A stretch of 49,119 bases of DNA from the IMG/VR virus record IMGVR_UViG_3300050821_006554, positions 1 through 49,119 of that record. One strand, 5' to 3'. Positions within the stretch are counted from its first letter, which is position 1. Each line of letters begins with the position of its first letter. Below are positions 1-7,922 of the stretch, piece after piece. The stretch is from a virus. The notes under the pieces were generated by a model that saw only the letters and a list, made by a program, of their open reading frames with translations, did no database searches and was not told the origin of the DNA. Both the position numbers and the translations under genes were made by a program.

Positions 1-83
1 ATAGCACGCGCAGGGTGCGGGTTTTCTCTTTCCAGCTCTTATCCCAATTGCCGTCAATCAGGCACATCTTGGGAATCCAACCC
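1..83. repeat. 83-bp terminal direct repeat (left copy)
   Basis: These bases are identical to the last 83 bases of the window. The copy lies inside the terminase large subunit frame, which continues across the join, so it is more easily read as the overlap left when a circular or circularly permuted genome was assembled than as a physical terminal repeat. Confidence 0.95.
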
Positions 84-520
84 CAATGACCCTTTTCGCT
101 GCCCGCCTCGCCCGCGCCGGTCCATTTCCACCATTGCAGCTTTGGCAAAATCACCTGATCCAAAACGGTTGTCAGCGATTCAACCACGATGCGGCATGCG
201 ACCGGCCCGCGAAACTTCAGCTTGAATTCCTTTTCGAACAGCTTCGGGAAAAGCCCGGTCGCCAGCGCGGAGATTTCCGCCAGCACCGTTTCGGATTTGC
301 CCGAGCCGTTACCGCCGCCGACACCGACAACGCGCGCCATGCTGCGATGCACATCGGCCGCGCGCTCAGACGCCGGACGATAGAACAGCAATTGATTTTG
401 CTGCCGGTCCTGTTCCTGCAATTCCAACAGATGCCGCGCGATTTCGGCAATCTGCCCATCGTTCATGCGCTGAAAATCGGTCTTGTTCAGGCTCAGCAAG
501 CGGTCGATGTTCACGCCCAT
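1..520 (-). CDS. terL: terminase large subunit, N-terminal part (ATPase)
   Basis: N-terminal 173 codons of the DNA-packaging motor ATPase; the gene runs off the left edge and continues at the right end of the window. The Walker A loop GGGNGSGKS is at residues 68-76. The start ATG overlaps the end of the upstream gene by 10 bases, as do most junctions in this operon. When the circle is closed, the frame meets TGA at codon 174, formed by base 1 and the last two bases before the right repeat; beyond it the same frame continues with Walker B and the nuclease domain. Either the stop is an assembly or sequence error at the join, or the gene is broken. Identification as TerL is firm from the two halves together. 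Confidence 0.93.
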   Translation of the reverse strand, partial: MGVNIDRLLSLNKTDFQRMNDGQIAEIARHLLELQEQDRQQNQLLFYRPASERAADVHRSMARVVGVGGGNGSGKSETVLAEISALATGLFPKLFEKEFKLKFRGPVACRIVVESLTTVLDQVILPKLQWWKWTGAGEAGSEKGHWGWIPKMCLIDGNWDKSWKEKTRTLRVL

Positions 521-1002
521 TTGCGCGCCTCATCGTCCAGCTCTGTCACGGAATGCAGCTCGCTTTGCGGGACGAAAAACGCCGGTCGGCTGTTGCGGCA
601 TTTATCGCCCCAATAATGATCCACCTTTGCATCAGCTCCCCAAAACCATCCGCGCAGAATCAAATTTGGCGCTGTGCAAGCTACAAGGATGTATTTCCTA
701 TCGGGACGGCAGCGTTTTTGAATTATCAAATCCAAATCGTGCTTCGAATGCTTCACCTGAAAGGGGCCGACATCATCGCCGCCAACTTCACCCACCGAGC
801 CGGACCAATAGAGCTTGAAATGTTTCGCCACCGCCATTTCCGCGAGCGCGCCGCGAACATGGGCTTCCCAAGGATTTTCCAGCGGATCATCGCTGTTCGT
901 ATCCTTCAACTTGCCGTAGATCGCATAGCATTGCCGACGCGCGCCGATTTGCGAGCCCGTTATCATTTCGCACATCGTCAGCACGACCGGGATGTTATCC
1001 AT
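511..1002 (-). CDS. PD-(D/E)XK-like phage protein
   Basis: A 163-residue protein of a type often found next to phage terminase genes. Residues 60-110 show a Glu in an AEMAVAKHF helix, then GDDVGPFQVK, the spacing expected for the E...D...(Q/E)xK core of restriction-like nucleases; this fold is inferred, not proven. The start overlaps the previous stop as TAATG, which fixes it over an upstream in-frame ATG 22 codons earlier. It ends inside the terL start. A role in packaging or DNA processing is suggested only by position. Confidence 0.7.
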   Translation of the reverse strand: MDNIPVVLTMCEMITGSQIGARRQCYAIYGKLKDTNSDDPLENPWEAHVRGALAEMAVAKHFKLYWSGSVGEVGGDDVGPFQVKHSKHDLDLIIQKRCRPDRKYILVACTAPNLILRGWFWGADAKVDHYWGDKCRNSRPAFFVPQSELHSVTELDDEARKWA

Positions 1003-1271
1003 TAGAACCGCGCCCACTCGCCGCAGTTCGGGCAGAAACAGCCATCGCGCGAGACAAGGAAAAAGCAATTACCGCAACGGCAATGCCACATTTCATCGCG
1101 CCGATGCACCGTCCCTTTCATTACGCCCTTGTCGCATTCGCATTTCGGGCATTGCAGCAAATAGACGCCGACCGGCGCGACACTCATCCATTCGTGCGAG
1201 CACGCGAGGCATTTCGCCATACCCAGCAAATGCGAATCGTCTTTGCGCGTGATCGTGACGACATCACCCAT
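1002..1271 (-). CDS. small multi-cysteine zinc-ribbon protein
   Basis: 89 residues with CxxC pairs CLAC, CPKC, a CRCGNC cluster and a C-terminal CPNC, so probably two zinc ribbons. The start is chosen because its ATG overlaps the upstream gene's stop (ATGGGTGA); the open frame extends 34 codons further without support. It lies between the TerS candidate and terL in a chain of overlapping cistrons. Function unknown; DNA or RNA binding is a guess from the ribbon. Confidence 0.75.
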   Translation of the reverse strand: MGDVVTITRKDDSHLLGMAKCLACSHEWMSVAPVGVYLLQCPKCECDKGVMKGTVHRRDEMWHCRCGNCFFLVSRDGCFCPNCGEWARF

Positions 1272-1452
1272 CGGCAGATACCGTGATGGTGATTTGGCGC
1301 ACGTCAGCGTACCTATTGCGTGCGGCCTTCTTGTTGGTGAAGATCGCTGGCACATTACCAGGATCACCAACATAACCTTCGTACATTTGAAGGGTATCGA
1401 GCTTTCCGTTTTCGAAACCGCCCCACATTTTCAATGTGCGCCGCCCGCCCAT
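1264..1452 (-). CDS. small hypothetical protein
   Basis: 62 residues, no recognised domain; rich in Gly, Lys and Tyr in the first half (MWGGFENGKL, MYEGYVGDPG) and ending in a beta-like stretch. Its ATG overlaps the stop of the upstream gene as TGATG and its own stop overlaps the next ATG, so it is held in a tightly coupled operon, which is the best evidence that it is real. Confidence 0.7.
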   Translation of the reverse strand: MGGRRTLKMWGGFENGKLDTLQMYEGYVGDPGNVPAIFTNKKAARNRYADVRQITITVSADG

Positions 1453-1673
1453 CAGCCGGATTCCCCGCCATGGCTCCGCACCATGACCCTTTCCAGCTCG
1501 CCGCCGCAGGCGCAGCGCAAATGATCCTTGGGCTCCGCGCCAGCGCGCGCCTTCAGCTTGTGTTCAAAGACGCCGGTATGCTTCGACGGATCGGGTCCGG
1601 CCGTTTCCACGGCTTCGACATCGTAAAGAAGCGCGCCGCATTTCATGCACCCAAGGTGCGCCACGACCGCCAT
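1452..1673 (-). CDS. small zinc-ribbon protein
   Basis: 73 residues with CMKCG near residue 9 and CACGG near residue 53, the two knuckles of one zinc ribbon separated by an acidic then basic loop. The ATG shares a base with the end of the TerS candidate. One of several zinc-ribbon proteins of this phage, none with an assignable function. Confidence 0.75.
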   Translation of the reverse strand: MAVVAHLGCMKCGALLYDVEAVETAGPDPSKHTGVFEHKLKARAGAEPKDHLRCACGGELERVMVRSHGGESG

Positions 1674-2533
1674 CAGCTTGGCGCTCCTTCCGCAACCTTC
1701 GGGGTCACATCGAGCATTTCCCCAACACCCGGAATCGTCCGGCCGCGCCGAACCATTTCGGCAACCAGCAATTCGCCCACCTTTTCAAGCGTGGCCCGAT
1801 TGTCGTTCCGCACGATCTGCGTCGGCTCTCCGCGCAACAGCGCGCGCTTTTCCAAAAGGCTCGCCGCCGCAGCCGCCAATTCCCGCCCCGACATCGCGCC
1901 GATTTTCACATCGTCCAATTGCCGCAAAATGCGCCACAGCGCTTCATCAACGGCACCTTGGAAATACGCCGTATCAAGCCGGATCGGCGCTTTCTCTTTG
2001 CGCAAAATCGCCGCGCGGCCAACCGCTTCGACAACCGCGCTATCATCATCCACGATTTTGGATTTCAGCGAGGGCGCTTCCCCAAAGCCAAGATCGGCTT
2101 TCGCCATCTTCAGCAATTCATTGGTTTTTTCGCGCCGCCTTTTATCCCGCGCACGCCCGCGAATTTGCCGATCCAATTTTTCCCGCGCGCGTTTTTGCCG
2201 CTTTTCTTCATCCGAAAAACCAAAGCGCGCCAAATCATCCGCAGACGGAATGCCGCTTTCTTCCGGCACCCGCGCCAAATTGATTTCATTCCAAATGCGG
2301 ACCTTTACCGGGTCTTGCTGCCAATGTTTCCCCAGCATGATCGCCTGCACCGAACGTTTCGTCGTCCCAAGCGCATAGGCAATCCTTTGAACCCCGGCAG
2401 GCGGCTTTTCCGCCAGCATCTTTTGCGCAAGGCCCAAATCCAAAAGCCGCGCAACTCCCATGCACGCTTGAAGCGAAACTTCCCGCGCACGCGTCGCATT
2501 ATAAACCGCGATGCCATCCCACTTTCGAACCAC
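1673..2533 (-). CDS. putative terminase small subunit (TerS)
   Basis: 286 residues. A helix-turn-helix-like stretch near residues 45-70 (GVQRIAYALGTTKRSVQAI) would bind packaging-site DNA; a long, very basic coiled region follows (residues 110-145), then an Ala-rich helical segment with SGRELAAAAASLLEKRALL, reminiscent of small terminase oligomerisation regions. First large gene of the rightmost-to-left structural operon and five genes upstream of terL, the usual place for TerS. GTG start preceded by GGGAG at good spacing. The assignment is from layout and architecture; no signature motif was seen. Confidence 0.6.
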   Translation of the reverse strand: MVRKWDGIAVYNATRAREVSLQACMGVARLLDLGLAQKMLAEKPPAGVQRIAYALGTTKRSVQAIMLGKHWQQDPVKVRIWNEINLARVPEESGIPSADDLARFGFSDEEKRQKRAREKLDRQIRGRARDKRRREKTNELLKMAKADLGFGEAPSLKSKIVDDDSAVVEAVGRAAILRKEKAPIRLDTAYFQGAVDEALWRILRQLDDVKIGAMSGRELAAAAASLLEKRALLRGEPTQIVRNDNRATLEKVGELLVAEMVRRGRTIPGVGEMLDVTPKVAEGAPS

Positions 2534-3561
2534 CAGACAGACTCCCGGCTAAAAAAACTCCTTCCATGCCAACCCCTTACCGCCCCTTTCCGCCTGACGG
2601 CGGATGCTTCGCATCGCTTTTTCGGATATTCGCCTGAAAGATCAATGCCTTAAGAGCCGGACCCACTCACAGAAACCGCTGCGCGCCTCGGTAAGGCTGC
2701 GTGGGACCCATGCTCATGTTCCCGCCACCCATGGGTGAGCCCAACCACTCCCCCCGGTTGAAAAAGCCGTGGCAAATGCACGCCCTGGTAGAAAGCTGCC
2801 GGGAAAAACGCGATTGAAACGCAACCGGCAAGCGATTGCCCGGAGGGTTCCAAAAAGAAAAGCCTGCAATATCAAGCGCTTAGCGGCAGAGTTCCCATAA
2901 TGGGGCTTATCAAACAAAGCGCGGATAGGCTTAAGCCGCTGGAAAATAAGGGGAATTTCGCGCCGGACGCGGCAAGTCTTAACCGGCGCTATTTGTAGCC
3001 CATGCTGGCGCATTGGAGCTTGCGGCGCGGTCTCGGGCGATTGCGTCCGGTCTTTGGCGATTGTGCCAAGGTTTGCGCGGCGATGCCATGGGCGCGCGCT
3101 ATGGGGCGCGGTTTGGAGCGTTGGAGGGATTCCGCCCTATCCCTTCCGTAGGTTTCCCTTTCCCAAAAATTGGAGCTTCCGTGGTTTGGGAGCTTTTTTG
3201 CTTGGCAAGCTTCCCATTTCGCAATGGGGCGAGTCGTTGCGCGCGGTTATCGAGTCTCGCTTGCGTTTGCTGATGCGCAATTGGAAATGCCTGCGGTTAC
3301 AGGTCTTAAATTCCGTCCGCTGATTCCCGTTTTAAGCTTTGCCCGTTGCGCGCGGCCGGTCCTGTGTTCCGGCTCCATTGGGGCGAATAGCGCGCGATAT
3401 TTATGGGGCGGGCGGGAATTCGAGCGCTCCAATGGGTCGGAAGCCTTATATCGCTTTCTAGGCGAAATGCAAAGGATTGAGTCAATCGGAGGCTGCAAAA
3501 TGCGATTTTGTATGCTTTTCGCATTGACTCCAGTTTTAAGATTCGGCAAATTCAATTCGCT
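2534..3561. other. 1-kb region with no convincing gene between divergent operons
   Basis: Separates the start of the minus-strand structural operon from the first plus-strand early gene. Open frames here look like random translations. It holds a recurring ATTGGAGC word (3012-3019, 3169-3176, inverted at 3425-3432, near copies at 3113, 3186 and inverted at 3372), a CACCCATGGGTG palindrome at 2726-2737, and many TTAA-containing words in otherwise GC-rich DNA. Candidate location for both divergent promoters, a packaging site next to TerS, or an origin; none is proven. Confidence 0.5.
2667..2732 (-). CDS. possible 21-residue leader peptide
   Basis: ATG-to-TGA frame encoding MGGGNMSMGPTQPYRGAQRFL, preceded by a GGGGGGAG purine run about 20 bases upstream, in the leader of the TerS operon. 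The composition looks peptide-like rather than random, but it is short and the spacing of the purine run is poor. Listed as a possibility only. Confidence 0.2.
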   Translation of the reverse strand: MGGGNMSMGPTQPYRGAQRFL

Positions 3562-3610
3562 GAAACGCGGCAATGACGCTGCGCAAAAGGGAAAAAGGAA
3601 CTTCCGAAAA
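3562..3610 (+). promoter_or_regulatory. two-hairpin leader, copy A
   Basis: Most divergent of four related leaders. GAAAC then stem GCGGC (3567-3571), 6-base loop, GCTGC (3578-3582, one G-U pair), an A-rich linker, then AAGGAACTTCC in which the Shine-Dalgarno GGAA can pair with the TTCC after it, then CGAAAA and the ATG of the DUF932 gene. Confidence 0.6.
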
Positions 3611-4627
3611 ATGGCACACAACATTGATATGACGGGCGGGCGGGCGAATATCGCGTTCATGGGCTCGCGCAAGGACATCTGGCATCAATTGGGAACCGAA
3701 ATGGCTCCTGGTATGTCGATTGAAGATTGGGCCGTCGCGGCCGGTCTTAATTGGCAAGCGATTAAAAGCCCCGCGCGGCTTTCACTTCATGGTCCCGAAT
3801 TCGCGCATTTATCGGAAGCGGAACGCGCGGCAATTGTGCCGGATCGTTTCGACATTGTGCGCAGCGATAATGGGCATCCGCTAGGCTATGCATCGAACGT
3901 GTATCAGCCTTGCCAACCTCGCGACGTTCTTTCGTGGTTCCAACAATATATCGGAGTCGATGATAGGTTTTCGATTGACGTTGCGGGCTCGCTGAAAAAC
4001 GGGGAAATCATTTGGGCAACGGCCGGTTATAATGGCGATATCTCCGTGGCGGGCGATAAGCATCGCGCGCGCCTTTTGATGACGACAACGTTTGACGGCT
4101 CAGGCGCGACAATCAACCAAGCAACCATGACTCGGACGGTCTGTGAAAATACGCTCCGCGCCTCTTTGAGCGACAAGCGCGCGATTGTGAAAACCCGGCA
4201 CAATACGAAATTTGACGCGCGCGCCGTTGGCAAGGAATTGGGCGCCATCGCGCAAGGCTTTGCCGAATTTAAGGCAATGGGCGACGCTATGGGCTCCGTC
4301 CATATGTCCGAACGTGACACGGTAGCGTTTTTCAAAGCTTTGCTGGACATCCCATTCGATGCAACGTCTGCCGATATCAGCGGCAAGAAACGCAATGCGT
4401 TCGATGCTTTGGCGAACGCCTATGAAGTGACGCTAAACGAAGGGACTCCAGCTTGCACGCAGTGGACGGCGCTTAACGCGGTAACGCGCTATGTAGATCA
4501 CGACAAGAACGTGAAAGGCGACGACAAAGCGGAGTCGCGTTTTCTTTCGTCCAATTTTGGATCGGGCGCGGCCATGAAGGCTAAAGCGATTGGCCTTTTG
4601 ATGCCGCGTCTTGCGGTAGCGGCTTAA
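3611..4627 (+). CDS. DUF932 / TIGR03299 phage-plasmid protein
   Basis: 338 residues. Opens with MAHNIDMTGGRANIAFMG and carries the family's usual features: WHQLGT near residue 25, an SPA...SDN...YQP block near 55-105, and the central VCENTLRAS segment near 180. The family is widespread in phages and plasmids; its biochemical role is unknown. The start agrees with the family's usual beginning. An in-frame ATG 37 codons upstream (3500) has a stronger Shine-Dalgarno (GGAGG, 8-base gap), so a longer form is possible and would translate through leader copy A. First gene of the early plus-strand block. Confidence 0.85.
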   Translation: MAHNIDMTGGRANIAFMGSRKDIWHQLGTEMAPGMSIEDWAVAAGLNWQAIKSPARLSLHGPEFAHLSEAERAAIVPDRFDIVRSDNGHPLGYASNVYQPCQPRDVLSWFQQYIGVDDRFSIDVAGSLKNGEIIWATAGYNGDISVAGDKHRARLLMTTTFDGSGATINQATMTRTVCENTLRASLSDKRAIVKTRHNTKFDARAVGKELGAIAQGFAEFKAMGDAMGSVHMSERDTVAFFKALLDIPFDATSADISGKKRNAFDALANAYEVTLNEGTPACTQWTALNAVTRYVDHDKNVKGDDKAESRFLSSNFGSGAAMKAKAIGLLMPRLAVAA

Positions 4628-4691
4628 TCCCGTTTGGCGGCTCATTGGACTCGGTTAAGCGCCGAGTCCCTTGACCTGCAAATGGGTGCGG

Positions 4692-4737
4692 GAAACGCGG
4701 CTTAAGAGATGCCGCAAAATAACGGAGTGACTCCGAA
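4692..4737 (+). promoter_or_regulatory. two-hairpin leader, copy B
   Basis: GAAACGCGGC, 9-base loop, GCCGC (stem 4697-4701 with 4711-4715), then AAAATAA and the perfect 13-base palindrome CGGAGTGACTCCG (4723-4735), which contains the Shine-Dalgarno and ends two bases before the ATG. Confidence 0.75.
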
Positions 4738-5112
4738 ATGAAACTTTCCTTTGACGAACCGTTGAAGCTTGCCACGGGCGGCAATGGCGGTGGGTTAGTT
4801 CCGCCCGAACGTCGCGCCTTTGCCACGCCACGGCCGGACAATAACGGCGCTAGACGCGAACAAGAACCGGAACCTATTGCCGCGCCCGCGCCAGCTCCTA
4901 CGCCTAACGCAATCGCGCGCAAGGCAAAGCTCCTACGCAAGCTCATGCGCCGCATACCGCGCGCGCGTATGGCAAAAGAGCTTGCCGAATTCCGCGCCGG
5001 TCTCGCCGCGTGGCAAGCAAGGCAACCGGGTTACGATCCGCACCTAATGGCGCGACGCGCGCACGAGTCCAAAATCCGCGCGGCATTTCGCGCCAAGCAC
5101 AAGGGAGTCTGA
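4738..5112 (+). CDS. hypothetical basic protein
   Basis: 124 residues: a flexible N-terminal half with a PEPIAAPAPAPTP linker, then a strongly basic helical half (KAKLLRKLMRRIPRARMAKELAEF, AFRAKHKG). No family recognised; the basic helices suggest nucleic-acid contact. First gene after leader copy B and four bases upstream of the next gene. Confidence 0.7.
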   Translation: MKLSFDEPLKLATGGNGGGLVPPERRAFATPRPDNNGARREQEPEPIAAPAPAPTPNAIARKAKLLRKLMRRIPRARMAKELAEFRAGLAAWQARQPGYDPHLMARRAHESKIRAAFRAKHKGV

Positions 5113-5116
5113 GTCC

Positions 5117-5644
5117 ATGTCGGAAGAAATCGAAAAAGAATTCGGCTTTTTAATTCAGTCTGAAATGAAATACGGAACGCAATATTTGAGCGCAAGCCTT
5201 ATCGGCCGCGAAAATGGGAAGGAATACCCCAACGGCATCAGTTCCGACACATACGGCGCGAAATATGCTTTGGACGGACTCACGCTTCGTGGATTCCTTT
5301 CGCGTTGGAAATTGGAGGAACCCAATTTTCTGTTGCACGATCCAGAATATAGGGACGTGCATGTGGATAGGCGCAACGTGCATTTAATGGCGAAAACGCT
5401 TGATAAAATCACGAAGCGAATCCAAGCGGATGGCGCGCGTGAACCCGGCGAAATTTTCCTCGCAATGGCACGCGCGCTTAAGCTTTCCTTCGTGGTCGAA
5501 AAAAACAAGCGGAGTCCGTCCCATGGCTCCTCATGGTCCGATTCCGATTGGGTTTGGCACGATATCCCGAGCGGCAAGAATCTCTTTGTCGCGCGGATTC
5601 GGGAATTGTTGGACGAAGCGAAAGGCGCAACGGTCGCGGCATGA
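5117..5644 (+). CDS. hypothetical protein
   Basis: 175 residues, mixed alpha/beta, no motif recognised. Its N-terminal half has many aromatic residues (FGFLIQSEMKYGTQYLS, NFLLHDPEYRDVH). Starts four bases after the previous gene and its TGA overlaps the next ATG (ATGA), so the two are translationally coupled. Confidence 0.7.
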   Translation: MSEEIEKEFGFLIQSEMKYGTQYLSASLIGRENGKEYPNGISSDTYGAKYALDGLTLRGFLSRWKLEEPNFLLHDPEYRDVHVDRRNVHLMAKTLDKITKRIQADGAREPGEIFLAMARALKLSFVVEKNKRSPSHGSSWSDSDWVWHDIPSGKNLFVARIRELLDEAKGATVAA

Positions 5645-5820
5645 CTTGGGTAACAAACGATCCAGAATGGGCGGCAAAGCTTAAAGCGGCCGACGCACGC
5701 TATGAGGCGGCAAAGCTTGCCGCGTCTAGCCTGTGTCTTGCCGATAAGGTTTCCGCATTGCGCGCGGCAAAGCATGAACGCGCGGAGGCGTATCGGGCAA
5801 TTATTGAAACGGAGGCGTGA
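5641..5820 (+). CDS. small helical hypothetical protein
   Basis: 59 residues, almost all helix-forming and rich in Ala, Lys and Glu (KAADARYEAAKLAASS, AKHERAEAYRAIIE). The ATG start overlaps the upstream stop; an open extension upstream lies inside the preceding gene and is ignored. No function assigned. Confidence 0.65.
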   Translation: MTWVTNDPEWAAKLKAADARYEAAKLAASSLCLADKVSALRAAKHERAEAYRAIIETEA

Positions 5821-5877
5821 TTCCAGCGCATTGCCCGTGCCACGCGCGCGGGCCTTGCGATGCAATCCTGCATCATA

Positions 5878-5918
5878 GCGGCACAAATGCCGCACTGTAA
5901 CGGAAGGACTCCGAACCT
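5878..5918 (+). promoter_or_regulatory. two-hairpin leader, copy C
   Basis: GCGGC, 6-base loop ACAAAT, GCCGC (5878-5893), then ACTGTAA and CGGAAGGACTCCG (5901-5913), where CGGA pairs with TCCG around the Shine-Dalgarno, then AACCT and the ATG. Lies in a 98-base gap between genes. Confidence 0.75.
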
Positions 5919-6440
5919 ATGAATATGAACAACTTAGCGGCACAAATTGCGGAAGCGGAAGCGTGCGGCAATGCGCAGTTATTGGCCGATATCGCGCGGC
6001 AATTGCTTGAGCGCCCTAGCGCGCCTCCCACAACGCGGAAACGCAAGGCGACGGCCGGACATGACGCGGCGGAATTTTGGACGCGCACGGAGCGCCTAGC
6101 GGCCGGTCTCGCGCCTATAAAAGACGGCAAAATAAGCGGCGGTAAATATCGCTGGGTTCTTGTCGAATTCGAGAACGGAGTCCGCATGGTGACGGGCCAA
6201 TATCCGCGCGTGAAGGAACCTGAAAGCTTGGCTCCGTCCATAATCAGCGCGCGCGCGCGGTATCTTGGCATTTTGTCCGGCCGCGTTCTTGACGCTGCGC
6301 ACGCACATAATGTGCCGCAAGTTATAAATGCGCGCGTCTTGACGGAAGTGGAGGCGGAAATGGAGCGCCGCCCATGCATGCGCCAACGCGCGGCGCTTGA
6401 GGCGTTCGCGCCTATCGCCAAAGTGGAGGGCGGACAATGA
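5919..6440 (+). CDS. hypothetical protein
   Basis: 173 residues. An Ala-rich helix (residues 5-30), a Pro/Lys linker, then a beta-rich middle (KYRWVLVEFENGVRMVTGQYP) and helical C-terminus. No family recognised. It follows leader copy C and its stop overlaps the next start as ATGA. Confidence 0.7.
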   Translation: MNMNNLAAQIAEAEACGNAQLLADIARQLLERPSAPPTTRKRKATAGHDAAEFWTRTERLAAGLAPIKDGKISGGKYRWVLVEFENGVRMVTGQYPRVKEPESLAPSIISARARYLGILSGRVLDAAHAHNVPQVINARVLTEVEAEMERRPCMRQRAALEAFAPIAKVEGGQ

Positions 6441-6655
6441 CTCGGGCTGAAAAGATCGCGCACAATCGCGCGGAAGCTCGCATCGAGCGCGCCTATACCG
6501 CGCGATGCCAGGGCGTTCAAATTTCGATTATGAAAATTCCCGACGTTTTCAAGTTCGGGCATCGCGTAATCGCGGAAGGCGCGGACGATGCCACGTTGGG
6601 CGACAAAATCGCCGCATACGTCGCGGAAATCACCAAAGCGGAGTCGGGCAAATGA
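6437..6655 (+). CDS. small hypothetical protein
   Basis: 72 residues: a charged N-terminal helix followed by a compact C-terminal part (IPDVFKFGHRVIAEGADDA, LGDKIAAYVAEI). The ending AAYVAEITKAESGK resembles the AKAESSQ and AKAEGGQ endings of neighbouring small genes. ATGA overlaps on both sides. Function unknown. Confidence 0.65.
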   Translation: MTRAEKIAHNRAEARIERAYTARCQGVQISIMKIPDVFKFGHRVIAEGADDATLGDKIAAYVAEITKAESGK

Positions 6656-7089
6656 GCGCATTTTTAATCGAAGAAGAAACGATGCAACGAGTCGCAATCG
6701 GCTTCTTGCTGGCAACCATGACTCGGGACCAAGAGCCAGCATCCGCCGAACGCGTGACGGAGACCGGCGCGCAATTTTACGCCATGAATTGTAGCGCCTT
6801 GGTCGAGCGCTATCAGTCGCGCGCGTTTGAATATTTCGGCTTTACCGATCCACCGAGTCCGCCGCTTAAGGAAATGCGTTGGGGCAATATCGTCCACTAT
6901 CACACGGACGCTTATTCTATTGATGAATTGGTGCAGATTTACAAATCAGTGCTTTGCTTCCTGTACCAATGCGCGGAAGGCGGCGTCGTTGAATCCGACC
7001 TGTTCAAACGTGTCGAGGACGCATCGCGTGTGCTCGCGTGTCGCATCGTGGATAGGCTTCCGGCATATGAGGCCGCGTTATGGGGTTGA
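6652..7089 (+). CDS. hypothetical protein
   Basis: 145 residues, mostly helical, with an aromatic middle (AFEYFGFTDPPSPPLKEMRWG) and a Cys/Leu-rich helix (LCFLYQCAEGG). The start is the ATG overlapping the previous TGA; the frame is open further upstream inside that gene. No family recognised. Confidence 0.65.
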   Translation: MSAFLIEEETMQRVAIGFLLATMTRDQEPASAERVTETGAQFYAMNCSALVERYQSRAFEYFGFTDPPSPPLKEMRWGNIVHYHTDAYSIDELVQIYKSVLCFLYQCAEGGVVESDLFKRVEDASRVLACRIVDRLPAYEAALWG

Positions 7090-7247
7090 CCCACCGCGAC
7101 CGCGCGCGCCGTAGCGCCATCATCCGCGAGCTGTCGGACCTATCCCGCAACGGATGGAGCCAGGCGCGCCCCTGCGATTATCAGCCGCTAGAGCGCGAAT
7201 TGGAGGCGCTGAACGCAAAAACGCTGACTCCAGGGAAACGCGGCTAA
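7080..7247 (+). CDS. small hypothetical protein
   Basis: 55 residues beginning MGLTHRDRARRSAIIRELSD, basic at first and then NGWSQARPCDYQPLERELEAL. The ATG lies 10 bases inside the preceding gene, the overlap style of this operon. Its TAA falls in the loop of the first hairpin of leader copy D. Confidence 0.55.
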   Translation: MGLTHRDRARRSAIIRELSDLSRNGWSQARPCDYQPLERELEALNAKTLTPGKRG

Positions 7248-7279
7248 CTTGCCGCAAAACAACGGAAGGAACTCCGACA
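7233..7279 (+). promoter_or_regulatory. two-hairpin leader, copy D
   Basis: GGGAAACGCGGC, 6-base loop TAACTT, GCCGC (stem 7240-7244 with 7251-7255), AAAACAA, then CGGAAGGAACTCCG (7263-7276) sequestering the Shine-Dalgarno, ACA and the ATG. Closest to copy B over the whole length. Confidence 0.75.
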
Positions 7280-7693
7280 ATGCAATTCCCTCGCATCCAC
7301 CTAAACGGCTCTCACGGGCCGACTCTGTTGGCGCAATATCTTGAAGCGACAACCGCCGCAAGCGAAGCGCTCAAGCTGTTGCTCGCCATCGACGTAAACG
7401 GGCGGGACTATTATGTAATTTCGCCCAACGCGGCGAACGTCGCAATGGTCGAGCATAGCGCCCGCTGCGCGGCGCTGCGCGCAATCTTCAATGACCTCTG
7501 CGCCATTGCCGACAATATCGACTCGCAAGTAGAGGCACGCAAAGCGCCCGCGCCCGATACGGTTAAGGCGGAATTGCTCGCGGCGCTCAAGGCCCTTCTA
7601 TTTGACTGTGAACACGGTAACGGCGCGGCCACATGGGAAAGCCACAAAGGCCAAGCGCGCGACGCTATCGCCAAAGCGGAGTCGAGCCAATGA
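7280..7693 (+). CDS. hypothetical protein
   Basis: 137 residues. Starts behind leader copy D; the frame is open 42 codons upstream but the leader fixes the start. A helical, Ala-rich protein with a small beta element (VNGRDYYVISPNAANVAMV), ending in AATWESHKGQARDAIAKAESSQ-like sequence shared with other small early proteins. No known family. Confidence 0.7.
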   Translation: MQFPRIHLNGSHGPTLLAQYLEATTAASEALKLLLAIDVNGRDYYVISPNAANVAMVEHSARCAALRAIFNDLCAIADNIDSQVEARKAPAPDTVKAELLAALKALLFDCEHGNGAATWESHKGQARDAIAKAESSQ

Positions 7694-7911
7694 GATACAC
7701 CGACTCCCACATTGCATTCGAGACCGCGTTAGCGTCCGGCGCGCTTTCGCATGATCGGGCGAGTGTGCTTTTCGTTGGCGATTTCATGTACATGGGCGAC
7801 AACGATTCGGGCGAGCACCTATTCAAGCACAAGTTAACGCGCAAATACCTGCCGCCAGTTACGCCGGTCAAAGCGCCGGAAGCAAAACGCGGCATGTTCC
7901 GCATATCGTAG
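7690..7911 (+). CDS. small hypothetical protein
   Basis: 73 residues, ATGA overlap with the upstream stop. Contains HIAFETALASGALSHD and a run of Met, Asp and Phe (FVGDFMYMGDNDSGEHLF), then a basic tail. No family recognised. Confidence 0.6.
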   Translation: MRYTDSHIAFETALASGALSHDRASVLFVGDFMYMGDNDSGEHLFKHKLTRKYLPPVTPVKAPEAKRGMFRIS

Positions 7912-7922
7912 GAGGGCAAACC

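Noticed and set aside
1-83. Physical direct terminal repeat marking the virion DNA ends
   Set aside because: It lies inside terL and is short; an assembly overlap of a circular or permuted genome explains it better. Only end mapping could show otherwise.
2714-3013. Minus-strand 99-codon frame in the gene-free region
   Set aside because: No ribosome site, no family likeness and an irregular composition.
3170-3610. 147-codon N-terminal extension of the DUF932 gene
   Set aside because: Composition is unlike protein and the family starts at MAHNIDM; only the 37-codon extension from 3500 has a credible ribosome site.
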